Assembly (NCBI RefSeq): GCF_019802255.1
Contig: NZ_JAHYSS010000007.1
Coordinates: 186,001 to 250,000, forward strand
DNA length: 64,000 nucleotides
Direction: 5' to 3'
Source: Pedobacter polysacchareus
Lineage (GTDB): Bacteria > Bacteroidota > Bacteroidia > Sphingobacteriales > Sphingobacteriaceae
Part shown: piece by piece, positions 53,933-63,000 of the stretch
Numbering within the stretch: the stretch's first letter is position 1
How the letters are laid out: every line of letters starts with the position of its first letter
The notes under the pieces: generated by a model
What the model was told of the DNA's origin: nothing
What the model saw: the letters and a program-made list of their open reading frames with translations, nothing else
The model's database searches: none
Translations under genes and position numbers: made by a program

Positions 53933-54316
53933 ACTTGTAGATTTTTGATAAATAAATTAAGTTATGCATACATACAACGATGATTAGAGTAGAAAAACAG
54001 AGAATTTGGCGATATGACAGCAGCATTGGTTAAACAAGACTCTAAGCCATTTGTTTGTCGGTTTCAACAGAAATTTTAAATTTATTTTGTCTGTTAATTT
54101 TTATGATCATCTTGTTCGATACATTTGTTTTAAACAATTAGCTGCAGCAATAATTTGAAGCGATTAAAATGCTTGGAGTACGCAGCTCCATTTAAAGGTG
54201 GTTTAAAAGACGGATTAAAAGCAGCAGCCTCCAGATCGAAAAAACAGGTCTGGAAAAAACATACTATTTATTAAAGAATGAGTAATTAATTAAGCCCATA
54301 ACCAAAAAAATAAGCC
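53933..54316. other. AT-rich intergenic region with a possible long ppnP leader
   Basis: No gene recognised. A TACATTTG box at 54120-54127 matches the -7 consensus on the plus strand and would give a leader of about 180 nt before ppnP. Within it are small hairpins (GGAG/CTCC near 54176-54190 and CCAGATC/GGTCTGG near 54232-54254). No -33 element at ideal spacing is visible. Confidence 0.35.
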
Positions 54317-54634
54317 ATGAGTCAACCCCACCATACTGCTTCGGCAGTAGAAACCGTATCCCACAATGTATATTTTGAAGGCAAAGTTCAGAGTCTGGGC
54401 ATGGAAACGCCAACAGGTAAGGCCACCGTTGGAGTCATGAAAAGAGGAAGTTATACCTTTTCGGCCTCTTCGCCAGAAACGATGGTCGTCATTTCGGGCC
54501 GTATGCAGGTTCGATTTCCTGGCAAGGATGGCCAGCAGGATTATGAAGCACAGGAATCGTTTGAAGTTCCTGCGGGAAGTTCTTTCGAGGTACACTGCGA
54601 AGCCGATGTTGCTTACATCTGTTACTACGCCTAA
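54317..54634 (+). CDS. ppnP: Pyrimidine/purine nucleoside phosphorylase PpnP
   Basis: Small cupin-fold phosphorylase (105 residues) that splits nucleosides into base and ribose-1-phosphate. The conserved pattern NVYFEGKVQSLGM, GKATVGVMKRGSYTFSASSP, MVVISGRMQVRFPG and FEVPAGSSFEVHCE ending YICYYA matches the DUF1255/PpnP family along its length. The N-terminus is about a dozen residues longer than in Escherichia coli. Monocistronic on the plus strand, followed by a terminator. Confidence 0.93.
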   Translation: MSQPHHTASAVETVSHNVYFEGKVQSLGMETPTGKATVGVMKRGSYTFSASSPETMVVISGRMQVRFPGKDGQQDYEAQESFEVPAGSSFEVHCEADVAYICYYA

Positions 54635-54637
54635 TAA

Positions 54638-54675
54638 AAAAGGGGTTACAAAGCACCCTGCCTGTAACCCCTTTT
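54638..54675. terminator. Bidirectional terminator after ppnP
   Basis: AAAAGGGGTTACA (54638-54650) pairs perfectly with TGTAACCCCTTTT (54663-54675), loop 12 nt. It lies just past the ppnP stop codon and faces the convergent J-domain gene. Confidence 0.88.
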
Positions 54676-54712
54676 AAGGAAATTAAATATATAATGTGAC
54701 TAAAAACTGCGC

Positions 54713-55159
54713 TTATGCAGTTTGAAGTTTAGCTATATTTCTATATGGGAATGAATTGAAGATATGACGACGTGCGAATCTACCCGGAGAATCAGCATTA
54801 ACCAATTTCACGTAAACAGCTTTAGGAACACCAAAGTATTCATAAGAACTGCCATCCAGGAAATGAACGGTTAGCACTAAACCTGCCCAAGTATAATCAG
54901 CAATACCGCAAGTTGCAGTAGTTTGCGTATATTCTTCAATAGAAAGCTCTAATGTTTCTGGAGCAATACTTACTAAGAAATGATATGCTTCAATGATTTC
55001 CTTACTTTTAGCTTCAGCTTCTGCTTTAGCTTCTTCACTATCCTGGAATTTATCCGGGTGCCAGTCTTTCATCAAATTCCTGTAAATGGTCTTTAATTCT
55101 TTTAATTCGGCATCCTTTTGTACACCTAATAGCTTTCTGTAGTCAACAATCTTCTTCAT
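54713..55159 (-). CDS. J-domain/KTSC fusion protein
   Basis: A 148-residue protein joining two small domains. Residues about 3-68 form a J domain (YRKLLGVQKDAELKELKTIY and the Hsp70-contacting HPD in DWHPDKF). Residues about 85-145 form a KTSC domain (LVLTVHFLDGSSYEYFGVPK and the SPGRFARRHI segment). J domains recruit and stimulate DnaK; the KTSC domain is small and suspected to bind nucleic acid. Start at 55159 (MKKIVDYRKLLG) is preferred to the ATG six codons upstream. Monocistronic; client unknown. Confidence 0.88.
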   Translation of the reverse strand: MKKIVDYRKLLGVQKDAELKELKTIYRNLMKDWHPDKFQDSEEAKAEAEAKSKEIIEAYHFLVSIAPETLELSIEEYTQTTATCGIADYTWAGLVLTVHFLDGSSYEYFGVPKAVYVKLVNADSPGRFARRHIFNSFPYRNIAKLQTA

Positions 55160-55345
55160 AAATATTTTTAATGGCAATTATTGCCTTTGAAAAGCAGCCT
55201 GTTTTTGTAAGGTAAATCTGCTCCATTCAAACAATATTTTGCAAAGATACGCTTTTTTATGTTAAATAAAGAGTAAGATTGCATTAACAAATCAATTGAT
55301 AATCTGAGGGATAGGAAGAAATAATCAGGATGGCTATTTTTAAAT

Positions 55346-55353
55346 TACATTTG
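55346..55353 (+). promoter_or_regulatory. Candidate -7 box for the two-component operon
   Basis: TACATTTG matches TAnnTTTG and lies 28 bp upstream of the response-regulator start codon. No clear -33 partner. Confidence 0.4.
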
Positions 55354-55381
55354 TGCCTTCAACAAAAACCATTTTTCAGGT

Positions 55382-56065
55382 ATGTTTAAAATCGGATTAG
55401 CAGAAGATGACCTTAAAATAGCCGGATTGATAAAAACCGGATTGGAAGAACAGGGATACCTGGTTACCATCGAATCTAACGGGGAACAGGCCCTAAAAAC
55501 ATTTAAAGATCAGGACTTTCACCTGGTGATTCTGGACATCATGATGCCTGGATTAAATGGCATAGCGGTTTGTAAAGCATTGCGTCATACCGATAAAAAT
55601 CTGCCCATCTTAATGCTCACCGCATTGGGAACAATTGACGATAAAGTGACAGGATTAAACTCCGGCGCAGACGATTATTTAGTAAAACCATTCCATTTCA
55701 AGGAGTTACTCGCCAGAATAGAGGCCTTGCTGCGCAGGCAGCATGGAGTAATTGGCAGCAGTACTGACGATCATATTTTAAGCTTTGACGACATCAGTTT
55801 GAATACTTATAGTAAAGAAGTAAAAAGAGCTGGGGTACTGATTGAGCTAACGGCAAAAGAACATACACTGCTGGAATTGTTTCTGCGCAATCCAAACCGC
55901 TTGCTTTCCCGACAATACATCGCGGAAAATGCCTGGGACATAAGTTTTGACACAGGTACCAATGTGATTGATGTTTACATCAATTTTCTGCGTAAAAAAA
56001 TAGAAAAAGGTTTTGCCCGTAAATTGATCCATACCAAAATCGGTATGGGCTATATCCTTAAATAA
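55382..56065 (+). CDS. OmpR/PhoB-family response regulator of the metal-efflux locus
   Basis: DNA-binding response regulator of 227 residues. The receiver domain has Glu-Asp-Asp at 8-10, phospho-acceptor Asp52 (LVILDIMMPG), Thr in LMLTALGT and Lys in YLVKPFHF. The C-terminal winged-helix domain (about 130-225) has ELTAKEHTLLELFLRNPNRL, NVIDVYINFLRKKIEK and IHTKIGMGYIL. It is 11 bp upstream of its kinase gene and followed by RND efflux genes. The family binds tandem direct repeats about 11 bp apart, and a matching array lies at 57496-57539. Confidence 0.96.
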   Translation: MFKIGLAEDDLKIAGLIKTGLEEQGYLVTIESNGEQALKTFKDQDFHLVILDIMMPGLNGIAVCKALRHTDKNLPILMLTALGTIDDKVTGLNSGADDYLVKPFHFKELLARIEALLRRQHGVIGSSTDDHILSFDDISLNTYSKEVKRAGVLIELTAKEHTLLELFLRNPNRLLSRQYIAENAWDISFDTGTNVIDVYINFLRKKIEKGFARKLIHTKIGMGYILK

Positions 56066-56076
56066 ACGCATTTTTC

Positions 56077-57435
56077 ATGAAACTGAAAGACCGCCTTTCT
56101 CTATATTTTACCCTCATCAGTACATTAACCCTGCTGGCGGTATTGTGTGCGGTCTATTTTACTTTCATCAAATTTTTAGAAGCCGATTTCTTTGAGCGGC
56201 TAACCGACCGGACCATGGTTACGGCCAAACTTTATCTGGAAGCAGATGAAATCTCTGCGGATTCATTGAATACGGTCAGAAATCAATACCTGAAAACCTT
56301 AAATGGAGAGGTAATCAGGATTTACAATTCAAAAAACAGGGCTACTTTTATTGGGGACGACCAGCAATATTGGAGTCATGAAACAATTGAGAAAGTTAGA
56401 AAAAACAAGAAGATTCAATTCATTGATGGCGACAGACAGGTAGTCGGCATTTTTTATAAAGACAATCAGGGCGATTTCGTGATCCTCGCCTCCGGTATAG
56501 ACCAAAGTACACACCTCCGGATAGACAAGCTGCAGAAGATCATGGTGATGATTTTTGTGTTCATATTTATTGGGCTGCTGCTCTCTGGAAGGTGGATTGC
56601 CAAGAAAATATTAAAACCACTGGATCGTTTTATAGATGAGGTAAAGCAGATCAAATCCAGCAACCTTCATTTTAGGGTTCAAGAAGGGAATAATAAGGAT
56701 GAAATCAGCTTGCTTGCCCAAAACTTCAACAACCTGATGGAGCATTTAGAACAGGCTTTTGTGCTGCAAAAAACCTTCATTGCCAATGCTTCTCATGAAC
56801 TCAGGACTCCGGTTACCCGGATGATGATCGCTGCAGAAATTACCTTATCGCAGGAAAGACAAATCGAAGATTATAAAAAGGCCTTACTTTCTGTGATGGA
56901 AGATTCCGAAAAGATGGACAACATCATCACAGGACTGCTCAACCTTGCACAGGCAGACCTGGAATTTGGTGCACCGGAATTACAGGAAATCAGAATTGAC
57001 GAAAGCCTCTGGGCCATATCGGAAGAATGGAATAAAAAAGAAAGCGGTAAGCTCCTGGTAGACATTAAAAACATGCCAGAAGATCCTGCCGAATTACTGA
57101 TCAAAGCCAATCCTACCCTATTTGGCATCGCTTTAAACAATATCATCTCCAATGCGTTTAAATTCTCCGACCATCAGGATGTGCATTGTCTGCTCGATAT
57201 ACAGGAGAAAGAAACCATCATTTCTATCCAGGACAAGGGCCCGGGGATTCCTGAAGCCATTCAGGAAGATATCTTTAAACCTTTTTATAGCTTCAGTGCA
57301 AAAACGGGGCATGAAGGCAGCGGAATGGGTCTTTATATGGCGCATAAAATCATTACGCTGTTTAAAGGAACGCTGACTGTACAATCAAAAAAAGGCCATG
57401 GAGCTCGTTTTATCCTTCGTTTCCCTAAACCTTAA
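56077..57435 (+). CDS. Sensor histidine kinase of the metal-efflux locus
   Basis: Membrane kinase of 452 residues: TM1 (about 10-34), a periplasmic sensor of about 115 residues, TM2 (about 150-172), HAMP, HisKA with phospho-His240 (FIANASHELRTPVTRMM), and a HATPase domain with N box NNIISNAFKFSD, G1 DKGPGIPEAI and G2 EGSGMGLYMA. The order RR-HK-efflux matches CusRS/CzcRS-type metal-responsive loci. The sensor shows no obvious Met/His metal cluster, so the inducer is not clear. Confidence 0.94.
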   Translation: MKLKDRLSLYFTLISTLTLLAVLCAVYFTFIKFLEADFFERLTDRTMVTAKLYLEADEISADSLNTVRNQYLKTLNGEVIRIYNSKNRATFIGDDQQYWSHETIEKVRKNKKIQFIDGDRQVVGIFYKDNQGDFVILASGIDQSTHLRIDKLQKIMVMIFVFIFIGLLLSGRWIAKKILKPLDRFIDEVKQIKSSNLHFRVQEGNNKDEISLLAQNFNNLMEHLEQAFVLQKTFIANASHELRTPVTRMMIAAEITLSQERQIEDYKKALLSVMEDSEKMDNIITGLLNLAQADLEFGAPELQEIRIDESLWAISEEWNKKESGKLLVDIKNMPEDPAELLIKANPTLFGIALNNIISNAFKFSDHQDVHCLLDIQEKETIISIQDKGPGIPEAIQEDIFKPFYSFSAKTGHEGSGMGLYMAHKIITLFKGTLTVQSKKGHGARFILRFPKP

Positions 57436-57495
57436 TTCAGCCGTCTAACCTACGGACTAGCCGCGTTTTATACTTCAAAACCCTGCAGGCTCAAT

Positions 57496-57539
57496 TTTAA
57501 TCCCCTTTTAATTTCTCTTTAATTAGGGTTTAATTCACT
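57496..57539 (+). promoter_or_regulatory. Four tandem TTTAAT boxes at exact 11-bp spacing upstream of the efflux genes
   Basis: TTTAAT begins at 57496, 57507, 57518 and 57529, giving four contiguous 11-bp units. OmpR/PhoB-type regulators bind head-to-tail repeats with about this period, one helical turn, so the array is a strong candidate binding site for the regulator encoded at 55382-56065. It ends 6 bp before a TAGCTTTG -7-like box (57545-57552) and would cover the -33 region, as expected for activation. Confidence 0.75.
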
Positions 57540-57544
57540 CCAGA

Positions 57545-57552
57545 TAGCTTTG
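57545..57552 (+). promoter_or_regulatory. Candidate -7 box directly before the efflux outer-membrane gene
   Basis: TAGCTTTG matches TAnnTTTG and is only 6 bp before the start codon at 57559, with AGGAG in between. If used, the mRNA would have almost no leader; a start site further upstream is also possible. Confidence 0.4.
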
Positions 57553-57558
57553 TAGGAG

Positions 57559-58827
57559 ATGAAAAGACAATTAATTCTGAGCAGCCTGCTCATTCTGGGA
57601 TTTAGTGTGACAGGTATGGCGCAAGACAGCCTAAAACTTAGTCTCCGGGAAGCTGAGCAATTATTTATCAAAGGAAACTACGAGCTTATTGCCCAAAATT
57701 ACCAAACGGAAGAAGCGAAAGCAGAGATCATTACAGCCAAGCTTTTCGACAACCCAGAGCTGAGTTATGAGAATCTTTTCTACAACCATGAGACTAAAAA
57801 ATTCCTGCAGACCTCCATGGCTAACGGTCAATACAGTGCGCAGATTTCCCAGCTGATTAAGCTGGCAGGGAAAAGAAACAAAAACATTCAACTGGCCAAT
57901 ACCGGGGTTAAACTAGCTGAATACGCCTATTTCGACCTGATGCGTACATTACGTTACAACCTGCGCAGTGATTTTTACAAGGCCTATTATGCACAGCAGT
58001 CTGCCGCCATTTACCAGCAGCAGATCATTTCGCTGGAACAGCTTTTACAAGCTTCAGAACAACAGCTTAAACTCGGCAATATTGCCCTTAAGGACATCAT
58101 CAGAATCAAGTCCCTGGTTTACAATTTAAAAGCAGAGTACACCAGTTTACTGAACGATATTGAAGATATGCAAACCTCTTTAAAGTTGATGACCAACATC
58201 AAACCTGATGTGGCTTTACAGCTGAGCATTCCTCCTGAGGATGAGCAAAACTTTTCATTTGAGAAACACCCCTACTTACAATTACTGGAAAGTGCAAAGG
58301 CAAACCGTTCGGATTTACAATTGGCAAAAACGGCGGTCAGCTATGCGGAAAATAACCTGCGTATCCAAAAAGCCAATGCCATTCCTGATGTAGAACTTTC
58401 ACTCAGCTACGACTTGAAAGGTAACTATCCGGAAAAGTACACCGGTTTGGGCGTTAAAATTCCATTGCCCCTTTTCAATAGAAATCAAGGAGAAATCAAG
58501 AAGGCTAAAATTGCTATAGAAGCGGGAAATATTGGCATCCAGCAAAAGGAAAATGCCTTGGAAAATGAAGTTTACAACAGTTATAAATCTGCGATCAGAA
58601 CAGAAGGCTTGTACCAGAGTCTGGATCATAATTTCAGTACAGACTTCACAAAGCTGATTCATGAAGTGACCAAAAATTACCGCAGCAGGAACATCAGTCT
58701 GATCGAATTTCTGGATTTCTATGATTCCTATAAAGAAAACACCTTGCAGCTGAACCGTCTGAAATATGAACGCATGAATGCCAAGGAAGAAATTAATTAT
58801 GTGACCGGATCTAACATTTTCAAATAA
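57559..58827 (+). CDS. TolC-family outer-membrane efflux protein (CzcC/CusC-like)
   Basis: Outer-membrane channel of the tripartite efflux system, 422 residues. A signal peptide (SLLILGFSVTGMAQ) is followed by two copies of the long-helix outer-membrane efflux domain (about 25-210 and 235-420), with typical coiled segments such as QLIKLAGKRNKNIQLANTGV and GLGVKIPLPLFNRNQGEIKK. It is the first of three efflux genes behind the phased TTTAAT boxes. Gene order C-B-A matches czcCBA. Confidence 0.92.
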   Translation: MKRQLILSSLLILGFSVTGMAQDSLKLSLREAEQLFIKGNYELIAQNYQTEEAKAEIITAKLFDNPELSYENLFYNHETKKFLQTSMANGQYSAQISQLIKLAGKRNKNIQLANTGVKLAEYAYFDLMRTLRYNLRSDFYKAYYAQQSAAIYQQQIISLEQLLQASEQQLKLGNIALKDIIRIKSLVYNLKAEYTSLLNDIEDMQTSLKLMTNIKPDVALQLSIPPEDEQNFSFEKHPYLQLLESAKANRSDLQLAKTAVSYAENNLRIQKANAIPDVELSLSYDLKGNYPEKYTGLGVKIPLPLFNRNQGEIKKAKIAIEAGNIGIQQKENALENEVYNSYKSAIRTEGLYQSLDHNFSTDFTKLIHEVTKNYRSRNISLIEFLDFYDSYKENTLQLNRLKYERMNAKEEINYVTGSNIFK

Positions 58828-58853
58828 ACGATGAGACAGGTTAGCACTGCTCT

Positions 58854-58913
58854 TAAATAATCCTATCCATTTCTAAATAAGCTATACCCATTTTAAATAA
58901 TCCCACATGCAAA
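58854..58913 (+). repeat. Three tandem imperfect 20-bp repeats between the channel and adaptor genes
   Basis: TAAATAA starts at 58854, 58874 and 58894, exactly 20 bp apart, each followed by a related pyrimidine-rich segment (TCCTATCCATTTC, GCTATACCCATTT, TCCCACATG). The array fills the gap between the channel stop codon and the adaptor start; it contains stop codons and is not translated. It may bind a protein, affect translation of the adaptor, or reflect slippage duplication. Confidence 0.7.
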
Positions 58914-60001
58914 TCTTTCTAAAAAACATCAGCAAACTCTCTTTCATTGGATTATTTATCGCCAGCCAGAGTTGCACCAGCTCAAAAGAAGCACCGGTAT
59001 CAGAGAAATTTGTGGTGACCGATTCTCTCCTCAACAGATTATTGATTGATACTGTACAACAAGCAAATAGTAAGACTGACTTAAGTTTTTCTGCAAAAAT
59101 CACCGCAAATGAAGAACGTAAGGCCGAGATTTTCCCTATGGTGAGCGGCGTGGTACGCAGTGTCCCGGTAAGATTGGGCGATAAAGTAAATGCTGGACAA
59201 GTATTGGCCACAATGGGCAGTTCAGAAATGGCTGGATTTGATAAAGAGGTAATCAGTGCTGCTGCAGAATTGAGAAATGCGGAACGACAAGTGAAACAGG
59301 CCGAAGAACTTTATAAAAGCGGTTTATCATCGGCCCGAGAATTGGAGGAGGCTAAAAACGACTTCCTGATTAAACAGGCGGAAAACAAACGCGCCAGTGC
59401 CACTCTAAAACTAAATGGCGGAAATAGCAGTGGGAATTACACCATTAAATCACCTTTATCAGGTTTCATCCTAGAGAAAAATGTGAATGCAAACATGCAG
59501 CTGCGTCCTGATCATGATAAAAACCTCTTTACTATAGCAGATCTTTCTACCGTATGGGCGATGGTGAATATCTATGAATCTGACATCTCAAGAATCAAGG
59601 AAGGAGATCTGGTACACCTTTCTATCCTTTCTTATCCGGAAAAAACATTCACAGGAAAGATCGATAAGATTTACAATATGATCGATAATGAAAGCAAGGT
59701 GATGAATGCAAGGGTCAGTATCGCCAATCCTGGCTATTTATTAAAACCAGGGATGATGGCTACGGTAATGATTTCTGCAAATTCAGGATCAGACCTTCCC
59801 CTGGTCAATTCCAGAGGCATTATTTTCGATGACAACAAAAACTATGTACTGGTGGTCGATGGTGCTAGTAAATTACGCATTCAGGAGATAAAAATTGGCC
59901 GTAAGACCGCCGATAAAGCCTATATCAGTAAAGGATTGAAGGCGGGCGACCGTGTGGTTGCTTCCAAGCAGGTATTTTTATTCGAAAGCCTAAAAAACTA
60001 A
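58907..60001 (+). CDS. RND periplasmic adaptor (CzcB/CusB-like), lipoprotein
   Basis: Membrane-fusion protein of 364 residues linking pump and channel. Signal with lipobox-like IASQSC (Cys at about 24), a barrel-sandwich (biotinyl-lipoyl-like) domain (EIFPMVSGVVRSVPVRLGDK and SPLSGFILEKNVNANMQLRP), a helical hairpin between them (about 118-165), a beta-barrel domain (VWAMVNIYESDISRIKEGDL) and a membrane-proximal domain. No Met-rich copper site is obvious. It lies 28 bp upstream of the pump gene. Confidence 0.93.
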   Translation: MQIFLKNISKLSFIGLFIASQSCTSSKEAPVSEKFVVTDSLLNRLLIDTVQQANSKTDLSFSAKITANEERKAEIFPMVSGVVRSVPVRLGDKVNAGQVLATMGSSEMAGFDKEVISAAAELRNAERQVKQAEELYKSGLSSARELEEAKNDFLIKQAENKRASATLKLNGGNSSGNYTIKSPLSGFILEKNVNANMQLRPDHDKNLFTIADLSTVWAMVNIYESDISRIKEGDLVHLSILSYPEKTFTGKIDKIYNMIDNESKVMNARVSIANPGYLLKPGMMATVMISANSGSDLPLVNSRGIIFDDNKNYVLVVDGASKLRIQEIKIGRKTADKAYISKGLKAGDRVVASKQVFLFESLKN

Positions 60002-60029
60002 TCTATTCATCACCAAAAAAACAGCTGTA

Positions 60030-63000
60030 ATGAATAAATTCATTAAGACCATCATCGGCTTTTCGCTAAACAACAAGTATTTTATTTTCTTTGCCACTTT
60101 CATTTTAATCCTGGCAGGATACTTTAGTTTCAAACATACTACGATTGAAGCTTTCCCAGATGTGACCAATACCAATATTACCATCATCACCCAATGGCCC
60201 GGACGAAGTGCAGAAGAGGTCGAAAAGTTTGTGAGCAGGCCTTTAGAGATCGCCATGAACCCTACCGAGAAAAGGACGAGTATCCGATCCTCCTCTCTCT
60301 TTGGCTTATCCATCGTAAAAATCACTTTTGAAGACAATGTAGATTATGCCGAAGCCAGGGTGCAGGTGAACAACCATATTGATGAAGCAGACTTACCGGA
60401 AGGGCTGAAACCAGAGATACAACCTCCTTACGGACCTACAGGAGAGATTTTCCGCTATACTTTAAGCAGTGATGAAAAATCAGTCAGGGAGCTAAAAACC
60501 TTGCAGGATTGGGTGATCCAGCGGGAATTACTTTCCGTTCCAGGCATTGCCGATGTAGTGAGTTTCGGTGGAGAGGTCAAATCTTACCAGATCACTGTAG
60601 ATCCACAAAAAGCGATACAATATGGGGTGAGTGCGACTGAATTATTTGAGGCTGTTTCCAAGAGCAACATCAATGTTGGCGGAGATGTTATTGTTCAGGG
60701 CGGACAGGCTTATGTAGTTCGTGGAATCGGGATATTGAACAATATTGATGAAATAAAAAATGTGGTGGTTGATCACTTTAACGGCACTCCTGTTTACGTT
60801 AAAACAATCGCTGAAGTCGCAGAATCGGCATTACCTCGGTTAGGACAGGTAGGCCGGGACCACGATCCCGACGTGGTTGAAGGGATCGTGGTGATGCGCA
60901 AAGGGGAAAACCCAAGCGAGGTGATCAGCAAGCTGAAAGAAAAGATTAAAGACATCAATGAAAACATATTACCAGGAGATGTAAAGATCAACCCTTTTTA
61001 TGACCGGGAAGACCTGGTTAACTATGCTACGCATACGGTAATCGGTAACATGATGGAGGGGATAATTTTTGTGACCCTGATTGTGTTTCTATTTATGGCC
61101 GATTGGCGTACCACATTAATTGTATCTATCGTTATTCCTTTAGCCTTATTATTCGCCTTCATTTGCCTAAAACTGAAGGGGATGTCGGCCAACTTACTAT
61201 CTATGGGGGCGATAGACTTCGGAATCATCATTGATGGTGCTGTAGTCATGGTTGAGGGTATTTTTGTTGCCCTCGACCATAAAGCCAAAAAGGTGGGTAT
61301 GGAGAAATTCAACCGCCTGAGTAAACTGGGATTGATCAAAAAGGCAGCCCTGGAGAATGGAAAAGGTATTTTCTTTGCCAAACTGATCATCATTACCGGC
61401 TTACTGCCGATCTTCACTTTTGAGCAGGTGGAAGGAAAGATGTTCTCCCCATTGGCATGGACACTAAGTTTTGCTTTACTGGGTGCCCTGCTCCTTACAT
61501 TTACCCTGGTGCCGGCATTGGCTAGTGTACTCTTAAAGAAAAACGTAAGAGAGAAGCACAACATATTCTTGGAGTTCGTTATTAAATACGTGACCCTGTT
61601 CTATGATAAATGTTTTAAATTCAGAAAACTGGCATTTGGTATTTCTATAGCTCTGCTGGTGGTTGGGCTGTTCAGCGCTAAATTTCTGGGCACAGAATTC
61701 CTGCCTACTTTAGATGAAGGATCTATCTATGTACGTGCGACCGGGCCGCTGAGCATCTCGCTCGATGAGACAAAAAAGCTTTCAAATGACATCAGAAAAA
61801 TCTTTTTAAGCTTCGAGGAAGTCAAGCAGGTCATGTCGCAAACCGGCAGGCCAAATGATGGAACCGATGCTACCGGCTTTTACAATATGGAGTTCCATGT
61901 TGACATTTTCCCAAAGAAAGAATGGAAGCGAAAGCAGACAAAAGAGCAGCTGATTGAAAGGATGCAGGAGAAGTTGAAGAGTTTTCCGGGGATTAGCCTG
62001 AACTTCTCTCAACCGATCTCGGACAACGTAGAAGAGGCTGTCTCTGGGGTAAAAGGTTCTATTGTGGTAAAGATGTTTGGCAATGATTTCGAGTTTATAG
62101 AGAAAGAAGAAGAGAAGATTGAAAACATTCTGAAAACTGTAGAAGGGATTGAAGATTTAGGGATCCTGAGAAACCTTGGACAGCCGGAACTGCAGATCAA
62201 CCTGGATCAGAATAAAATGGCTTTATATGGGGTGAGTACTGCAGCTGCCAATGCGGTGATTGAGATGGCGATTGGTGGAAAAGCGGCTACACAGATTTAT
62301 GAGGGAGAGCGGAAGTTTGACCTGATTATCCGTTATCCGGAAGACTTCAGAAAAGACGAAAGCGACATTGCAAAACTGCGTATCCCTACCATTTCCGGTG
62401 CAAAAGTACCATTAGGGGAAATTGCCAGCATCAAGAAAATCACTGGTCCGAGTATGATTTACCGCGACAAGCACCAGCGGTATGGTGCCATTAAGTTTTC
62501 CATTCGCGGCAGGGATATGGGCAGTGTGATTGCGGAGGCTCAGGCCAAGGTAAATGAGAAAATTAAGCTTCCAAAGGAGTATAAACTGGAATGGGCAGGT
62601 GATTTTGAGAACCAGCAAAGGGCAACCAGCAGGTTATCACAAGCCGTTCCCATCAGTCTGTTGCTGATCTTTTTAATTCTATTTGTATTGCTAGGTAATA
62701 TCAAAGACTCTTTATTGGTCTTGAATAATGTGCCTTTTGCCATGGTTGGTGGGATATTGGCTATCCTGGCTACCGGTATCAATTTTAACATTTCGGCGGG
62801 GATCGGTTTTATCGCCCTGTTTGGGATCTGTGTGCAGAATGGGGTGATCCTGATTACCAAGTTCAAGCACAATATCATAGAGCTGAGGCACCGTCCGGAT
62901 TGGACCTTTGCGGATGCGATAAAAGACGGGGTATCGAGCAGGATACGTCCGGTACTGATGACGGCAATGATGGCAGCTATCGGCCTGATGCCCGCAGCAA

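Noticed and set aside
54290..54595. 101-codon minus-strand ORF opposite ppnP
   Set aside because: Antisense shadow of the clearly recognised ppnP gene; composition is not protein-like.
57496..57539. Phased TTTAAT units considered as a CRISPR-like or satellite array
   Set aside because: Units are only 11 bp and contiguous without spacers; position before a regulated gene fits regulator boxes better.
61022..61564. 180-codon antisense ORF inside the RND pump gene
   Set aside because: Serine/proline/isoleucine-rich shadow frame opposite a clear CzcA-type gene.
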